DNA of 9,880 nucleotides from an uncultured Succinivibrionaceae bacterium (GTDB lineage: Bacteria; Pseudomonadota; Gammaproteobacteria; Enterobacterales; Succinivibrionaceae): positions 1 to 9,880 of the forward strand of contig UQCV01000087.1 of the NCBI GenBank assembly GCA_900539665.1. Reading direction: 5' to 3'. The position numbers and the translations under genes were made by a program. The notes under the pieces were generated by a model. The model was given only the letters and a program-made list of their open reading frames with translations, had not been told where the DNA came from and did not search any database. This document shows, piece after piece, positions 6,519 to 9,880 of the stretch (positions within the stretch are counted from its first letter, which is position 1; each line of letters begins with the position of its first letter).

Positions 6519-6549
6519 AAAGGAGCGCTGAAGTGCTCCTTTTGCTTTA
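6519..6549 (+). terminator. Rho-independent terminator of ftsK
   Basis: A 10-bp stem, AAAGGAGCGC (6519-6528) with GTGCTCCTTT (6533-6542), has one G-U pair and a TGAA tetraloop. It runs into TTTTGCTTT. It lies about 110 bases after the ftsK stop and is the clearest terminator in the window. It separates ftsK from everything downstream. Confidence 0.85.
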
Positions 6550-6890
6550 GTGAAAGTGAATATAAAGATGTTTTTATTAGTAGTTAAGGCGCAGATAGGT
6601 GTGAGGTTTAATTTAGCTAGTATTTTTTTTATGTGACATAAAAATGTTTTTGCTTAGCTTTTGGGACTAAGTTGCAGACTTTTACCTAATTTATCGGTAA
6701 AATTAGTTAATTTAAAAATTATGCAAGCTAAGGCTTAAGTAAGTTTGCGACGCCCTAAAAGAACCAAACGCCCCAAAAAACAAAAGAAACCAATAAGACC
6801 AAAACTAAAAGATTGAATGAAGGCTTGGGTTTAAATGGTATTAGCAGGTAATTAGTAGGAAAAAGTTTAGAAGGTTAAAACTTAATAGTT
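6550..6890. other. AT-rich intergenic region without a recognised gene
   Basis: About 340 bases between the ftsK terminator and the next coding region. It holds an inverted repeat TTTTACC/GGTAAAA near 6679-6702 with a nine-base loop. A second, competing fold, CTAATTT/AAATTAG, overlaps it. No RNA gene and no convincing consensus promoter is seen. E. coli has lolA directly after ftsK, and no trace of it is found here. Confidence 0.5.
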
Positions 6891-7454
6891 ATGGATAAAT
6901 TAGAAAAAACAGCAACTACTTCAAGTGTAAGCCCAGAAGCAAGCCCTGTCACCATGCCTTTTTTTAAAAAGCTGAGACTTTTATTTTTACGCGTTTTTTC
7001 GGTCCTGTTTTTGGCTTTGCTCTCAATTTATGTTTGTGATTATTTTATCTTAGTGCCAACAGTAGATGATTTGCTCGATATGGGCGTTTATACGATGGAA
7101 CCTTATAAGCTAGAAAATGATTATTTAGGGCGACCTGTTATCGTGCTCTATAAAGCTAAAGAAGGTGCGCCTTACGTTTTAGAGTGTAATAAATGGCTTG
7201 AAAGCAGAGCGCAAGAAGCGATGCAACCAGAGAAAACTTTTAAAAAACGTTTCTTTGAAAGTTTAGAGTATGATGCACAATTATTTCCGGTGGAACCTGA
7301 TTTAGATGCAGCCGGATGCGTTAAAGAGTTCAAGGACCAATGTTTATTTAGAGTTTTACTTTCAATCTTATGTTTTGTATGGACTAGATTTATGGTGTGG
7401 TGGCTTGGTAAACGCCAAGCTAAAGTGGTCCACGTGAAGGTTACTACCAAGTAA
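6891..7454 (+). CDS. Small membrane protein of unknown function
   Basis: A 187-residue protein that I do not recognise. It begins with a Ser/Thr/Pro-rich cytoplasmic-type stretch (1-22) and a basic segment. One transmembrane helix follows at about 35-55 (VFSVLFLALLSIYVCDYF), then a soluble region of about 95 residues with conserved-looking Cys, Trp and acidic residues. A second hydrophobic segment lies at about 152-173 (VLLSILCFVWTRFMVWWLG), with a basic tail. If both helices span the membrane, the middle region faces the periplasm. AT-rich codon use resembles ftsK, so it is probably native. The ATG has no good ribosome binding site (GAAGG is about 18 bases away), so the start is uncertain. 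Foreign sequence begins within a few bases of its stop and no terminator follows. Its 3' end may therefore have been altered by insertion. Confidence 0.6.
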   Translation: MDKLEKTATTSSVSPEASPVTMPFFKKLRLLFLRVFSVLFLALLSIYVCDYFILVPTVDDLLDMGVYTMEPYKLENDYLGRPVIVLYKAKEGAPYVLECNKWLESRAQEAMQPEKTFKKRFFESLEYDAQLFPVEPDLDAAGCVKEFKDQCLFRVLLSILCFVWTRFMVWWLGKRQAKVVHVKVTTK

Positions 7455-7460
7455 GCTACA

Positions 7461-7809
7461 AACTTTGTTGTCGGTGATATTGATGTGGAATGCCCGGTTT
7501 GCAAGACTACCATGAGCGAATGCACCGGCGTTGTTCCAGAGCCTCCTGCCAAAGAGCCTGACGCTGAGCCTATCGAGCCGGAAGAGCCTGAGAAAAAGTC
7601 CAATGTCGGCATGATCATCGGCGTAATTGCCATTGTTGGCATCGGCGGTGCGGGTTATTACTACTTCAAGTTCGTCCGAGGCAAAAAGCAGAAGGATGAA
7701 GACCTGGACTTCTACAACGATGTGGGCTAAGAGGAAGAGTCATATATCAACGAGGACGCTGAGCCGGATATTGCTGCCGATGAGGAAACGAAGGGCGAAG
7801 AGGATTTAG
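7461..7809 (+). pseudogene. C-terminal remnant of a CD1107/DUF4366-type conjugative-element protein
   Basis: The frame reads VECPVCKTTMSECTG, a Pro/Glu-rich stretch, a transmembrane helix (NVGMIIGVIAIVGIGGAGYYYF), the basic stop-transfer KFVRGKKQK and an acidic tail. This is the C-terminal half of the membrane proteins called CD1107 family or DUF4366 in Tn1549-like conjugative elements of Firmicutes. Their role is not well defined. The N-terminal signal peptide and ectodomain are missing. The frame stops at TAA 7728-7730, yet coding character continues with YINEDAEPDIAADEE, so the stop looks like a later nonsense mutation. GTG at 7485 could serve as a start but has no good ribosome binding site. 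The composition is more GC-rich than ftsK. The family call is from memory of the pattern. Confidence 0.65.
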
Positions 7810-7813
7810 CCAC

Positions 7814-7845
7814 AAAAAACTGCCCCTCACAATCGCTGTGAGGGG
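7814..7845 (-). terminator. Rho-independent terminator of the DUF4143 fragment
   Basis: On the minus strand, CCCCTCAC/GTGAGGGG forms a perfect 8-bp stem (7845-7838 with 7830-7823) around a 7-base loop. After one C, a G and another run it leads into TTTTTT (7819-7814). It starts 5 bases after the stop codon of the leftward fragment. It presumably served the intact ATPase gene. Confidence 0.8.
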
Positions 7846-7849
7846 TGCA

Positions 7850-8533
7850 TTATAGAAGATCTTTCGTTTTTCGTGCGAGATACAAGGGAAGGTTGGTGAT
7901 ATACCCGTCCTTGCGATAGCCGCGCTTGGAGAAACGGATAGCGTGATCGGGATGATGGTCTGCAATATATTTCTTGAAGGAAGGTGCGGATTTGTCTTCG
8001 CCGCCTTTTGCCTCAATGGGAATGATTTCCGTGCCATATTGCAGAACAAAATCGATCTCATTGTTCTTGTCTGCAAAATAGCGTGGCTCAACCTCAAATT
8101 GACCGCGAAGCTGCTGCAAAACATGGTTTTCGGTCAAGGGACCCTTGAACTGATAATCAGTCTTCAAGAGGATTGCGCTGTTGTCTATGCCTGCCATGTG
8201 CTTGAGCAGTCCGGTGTCAAAAACAAAGAGTTTGAATTGATCGAGCTTGTCAAAAGCAGAAAGAGGATGCTCCATCTTGGAAACATTGTAGACACGATTA
8301 AGCATACCGGCTGAGACAAGCCATTCAATAGCCTCTTCAAAGTCACGCGCTCTGCCGCCTTCACGGACTGCCCCGTACATGAACTTTTCGTTTGGCTTTG
8401 CAAGTTGAGCAACGATGCTACGGAACACCATCAGAATGCGCCCGCTGTTCACCTTTGCGTTGTGCTTTGAAAAGTCGTTCTCGTAGATTTCTACAAGTTC
8501 ACGCTGGACTTGTGAAATTTTTTTGGTTCTTCC
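7850..8533 (-). pseudogene. AAA/DUF4143 ATPase, C-terminal half
   Basis: Open on the minus strand from 8533, just inside an in-frame TAG at 8534-8536. It reads ISQVQRELVEIYENDFSKH, then AVREGGRARDFEEAIEWLV, FKLFVFDTGLLKHMAG, FKGPLTENHVLQQL and IDFVLQYGTEIIPIEAK. This is the C-terminal DUF4143 module of the large ATP-binding protein family that pairs an N-terminal AAA P-loop domain with a nuclease-like PD-(D/E)xK fold. The D-x(n)-ExK residues are kept (IDF ... EAK). These proteins are usually 380-450 residues; about 227 remain, with a normal C-terminus and terminator. GTG 8450-8452 could start a 200-residue product, but the homologous sequence extends above it. The P-loop half appears at 9637-9811. 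The GC-rich composition and the Firmicutes/Bacteroidetes abundance of the family suggest transfer. Confidence 0.8.
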
Positions 8534-8597
8534 CTAAAAATGGGGGTGTACTTTTTTATCATAATGTGCAAGCCTTCAATGTTGATTCACGATCAAT

Positions 8598-9103
8598 CTA
8601 AACTCCCGCTGTCATAGTTTCTAATTTTTGACGTGCTTTTTTGGGTAGGCCATACCAAGTAAATCGAAGAGATCTCTAGTTTTTTAGGGATCTCTTTTAC
8701 TATCCAGATTCCTCTGCCTAGAGGCCTACTAGCTTGAAGTGTTTGTAGCTTTAGCATTAGCTTATTTAATGAATCACTTGGTAGCTTATTATCCGCTGTT
8801 TGATTTCTAGTGGCAGAAACAGACATCATCATTCTCAGAGTTTGAGCTAGGAGATGAATAAAAATCTTGCCCTTGTAAGATGTTTGTGTACAGTAGAGTC
8901 TATCTGCACCATTTAATACCTTAAATTGTCTAAACGCAGTCTCAACAATATTCCTTTCGCGATAAATAGAAAGGCTTTGGAAAGGATCAAAATTATTTCG
9001 GATCTTCTTTGTGATAACGAACATCAACAACAAAATCAAGACAGCTAGACGCATGAGTTATGGCCTGCCCGACGATGAATACTTCTTCCTCAAAGTGATG
9101 GAT
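8598..9103 (-). pseudogene. IS4-superfamily (IS1634-like) transposase remnant, frameshifted
   Basis: The longest open part (from 9054) contains IYRERNIVETAFRQFK, an exact Y-x2-R-x3-E-x6-K match to the YREK signature of IS4-type DDE transposases. The Glu is the third catalytic acid. GKIFIHLLAQTLRMM follows, as in the C-terminal region of IS1634-like enzymes. Coding sense jumps frame at least three times. Upstream, VGQAITHASSCLDFVVDV and RYHKEDPK lie in a second frame (9103 to about 9005). After IPKKL the sense moves to DLFDLLGMAYPKK, and then to ARQKLETMTAGV ending in TAG at 8598-8600. The last two shifts are each explained by one lost A. The N-terminal domain with the first two catalytic Asp residues is absent. 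It separates the two pieces of the ATPase gene and is clearly dead. Confidence 0.68.
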
Positions 9104-9636
9104 TTAAGCAGAGCTAACACAAACCAAAAGCAGCAACATAACAATATAGCTAGCGATATATAAAAAGCTACAGCAAGCGTTCTCAAGAATAATAACTCAA
9201 GTAGGGCCTATCACTTAAAGGTTCTAGGATCACTTTAACTTAAGCAATCACTTGATATGGTTAAACACCAAAAGAAAAAGATATTTACTCTTAGGAAGAG
9301 TTTTTGAATTAGTGAAATCAATGCTAGTAAGTGGCACATCTGTAAGCTCTTCTAGAGCTTACAGATGTGCCAGAGATAACGATGTATATATCGCTGAATA
9401 ACAATGGCATCACAGCATACCTTACATTAACCAACAACTCTATATTTCTACCGTGCTAAAAACGTACAATAGGCGTGATATAGCAGTGCGGTAATTTCAA
9501 GATGCTTATCTATCCTGTGATGAAGCTAATGAAAACAAAGAAGGTTATTCAAAGCACATTTCTGATTGTACAAACCAGGGTGTTTTTTAATAGATGAAAG
9601 AGGGTAGAAACATCTTTTATTTGAAGTCCTACCCAA
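9104..9636. other. Degraded AT-rich stretch without a supported gene
   Basis: About 530 bases lying between the transposase remnant and the ATPase P-loop fragment. Reading frames are short and lack ribosome binding sites. It holds the long perfect hairpin described separately, and a short GGGTAG/CTACCC pair near 9604-9634. Presumably it is decayed insertion-sequence DNA, but no family can be named. Confidence 0.5.
9332..9372. repeat. Perfect 18-bp inverted repeat hairpin
   Basis: TGGCACATCTGTAAGCTC (9332-9349) is exactly the reverse complement of 9355-9372, around the loop TTCTA. No T-run follows on either strand, so an intrinsic terminator is unlikely. Unlike its decayed surroundings it is free of mismatches. 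It could be a structured element end, a palindromic non-autonomous repeat or a fold-back of recent origin. Confidence 0.85.
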
Positions 9637-9811
9637 CTAAAGTAGCGCCGGCCTAATAGTCAAATTCCACAGGATTTTGCACAGAGCCTTTGCTTCAAAG
9701 ATGGATTTCAGTTCATCCTCTTCGTCGAAGTTGAAGTATACATAGCTCTCATAGTAGTTCTGCCCGAACTCCTTCATTAGCCATGTTTTGCTAACCTGTC
9801 GTGCGCCGCAC
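9637..9811 (-). pseudogene. AAA/DUF4143 ATPase, P-loop fragment
   Basis: The minus strand reads GARQVSKTWLMKEFGQNYY, then YVYFNFDEEDELKSIFEAK, and loses family character at about ILWNLTI before a stop at 9637-9639. This is the P-loop region of AAA ATPases that carry a C-terminal DUF4143 domain, where GARQVGKTWL is standard. Here the P-loop Gly before Lys-Thr is Ser (codon 9790-9792), which should cripple ATP binding. The usual 30 or so N-terminal residues are replaced by the 69-bp hairpin repeat, whose reading frame happens to run on into it. About 140-150 residues between this piece and the DUF4143 half are missing. It is probably the other end of the same gene. A second gene of the same family cannot be excluded. 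Confidence 0.7.
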
Positions 9812-9880
9812 CTGACTGATCCCACGGGCAAGCCCGTGGGGTTCTGATTGCCAAGTGTAGCTTGTAATCGTACACCATTT
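9812..9880 (-). repeat. 69-bp hairpin-bearing repeat, copy B (runs off the window)
   Basis: The reverse complement of this end matches 473-541 at 66 of 69 positions, including the perfect hairpin (9821-9840) and the CTGACTG border at 9812-9818. On the hairpin side it abuts the ATPase fragment directly, so the element end marks an insertion or rearrangement point in that gene. The other side leaves the window, and its full length is unknown. If this window is a whole contig, the multicopy repeat would explain why assembly stopped here. Confidence 0.88.

Noticed and set aside
7172..7642. Minus-strand frame of 156 codons
   Set aside because: It crosses the junction between the membrane gene and the mobile-element remnant, both better supported on the plus strand, and shows no domain.
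7943..8314. Plus-strand frame of 123 codons
   Set aside because: It is antisense to the DUF4143 fragment, which has clear family motifs and a matching terminator.
9058..9207. Minus-strand hydrophobic frame ending in ITLRKKYSSSGRP
   Set aside because: It looks like a membrane helix with a basic tail, but it has no ATG, no ribosome binding site, and overlaps the transposase remnant in another frame. Probably chance in AT-rich DNA.

Overview
The window looks like chromosomal DNA of a low-GC gammaproteobacterium. A clear Lrp regulator is followed by a full-length FtsK DNA translocase, the lrp-ftsK order known from Enterobacteria and relatives. The FtsK has the N-terminal membrane domain, a long low-complexity linker, the motor and a C-terminal KOPS-reading winged helix. 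The lolA and rarA genes that follow ftsK in E. coli are absent. A gut or rumen lineage such as Succinivibrionaceae would fit the AT-rich coding and the Firmicutes-type mobile debris, but that placement is inference.

Layout. (1) 1-590: no convincing gene. Three hairpins resemble IS200/IS605-type element ends. One belongs to a 69-bp sequence (473-541) that recurs inverted at the very end of the window (9812-9880). A near-consensus sigma70 promoter (319-346) reads into it, so a standalone omegaRNA/reRNA-like transcript is possible. (2) 597-1235, minus: a secreted four-EF-hand calcium-binding protein. (3) 1236-1935: a long lrp leader with a 14-bp palindrome at a candidate promoter and a strong Shine-Dalgarno followed by ATG-TAA. 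(4) 1936-2493 lrp, ended by a good terminator, then 2594-6409 ftsK (probable TTG start), ended by a second strong terminator. (5) 6891-7454: an unrecognised small membrane protein.

(6) 7455-9880 is a graveyard of acquired DNA, more GC-rich at its start. It holds the C-terminal end of a CD1107/DUF4366-type protein of Firmicutes conjugative elements. Next comes the C-terminal half of an AAA/DUF4143 ATPase (minus), then a frameshifted IS4-superfamily transposase remnant with an intact YREK signature. A perfect 18-bp hairpin and the P-loop fragment of an AAA/DUF4143 ATPase (minus) follow. The ATPase pieces look like one gene, cut by insertion and deletion and with its start replaced by the second copy of the 69-bp hairpin element.

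Working core: Lrp (global transcription control) and FtsK (division and chromosome segregation) are housekeeping genes in separate transcription units. The left edge and the right quarter are mobile-element territory. The most novel candidate is the promoter-plus-hairpin element at 319-541 with its second copy at 9812-9880. No complete tnpA or tnpB lies in the window, so any RNA-guided function would need a protein encoded elsewhere.
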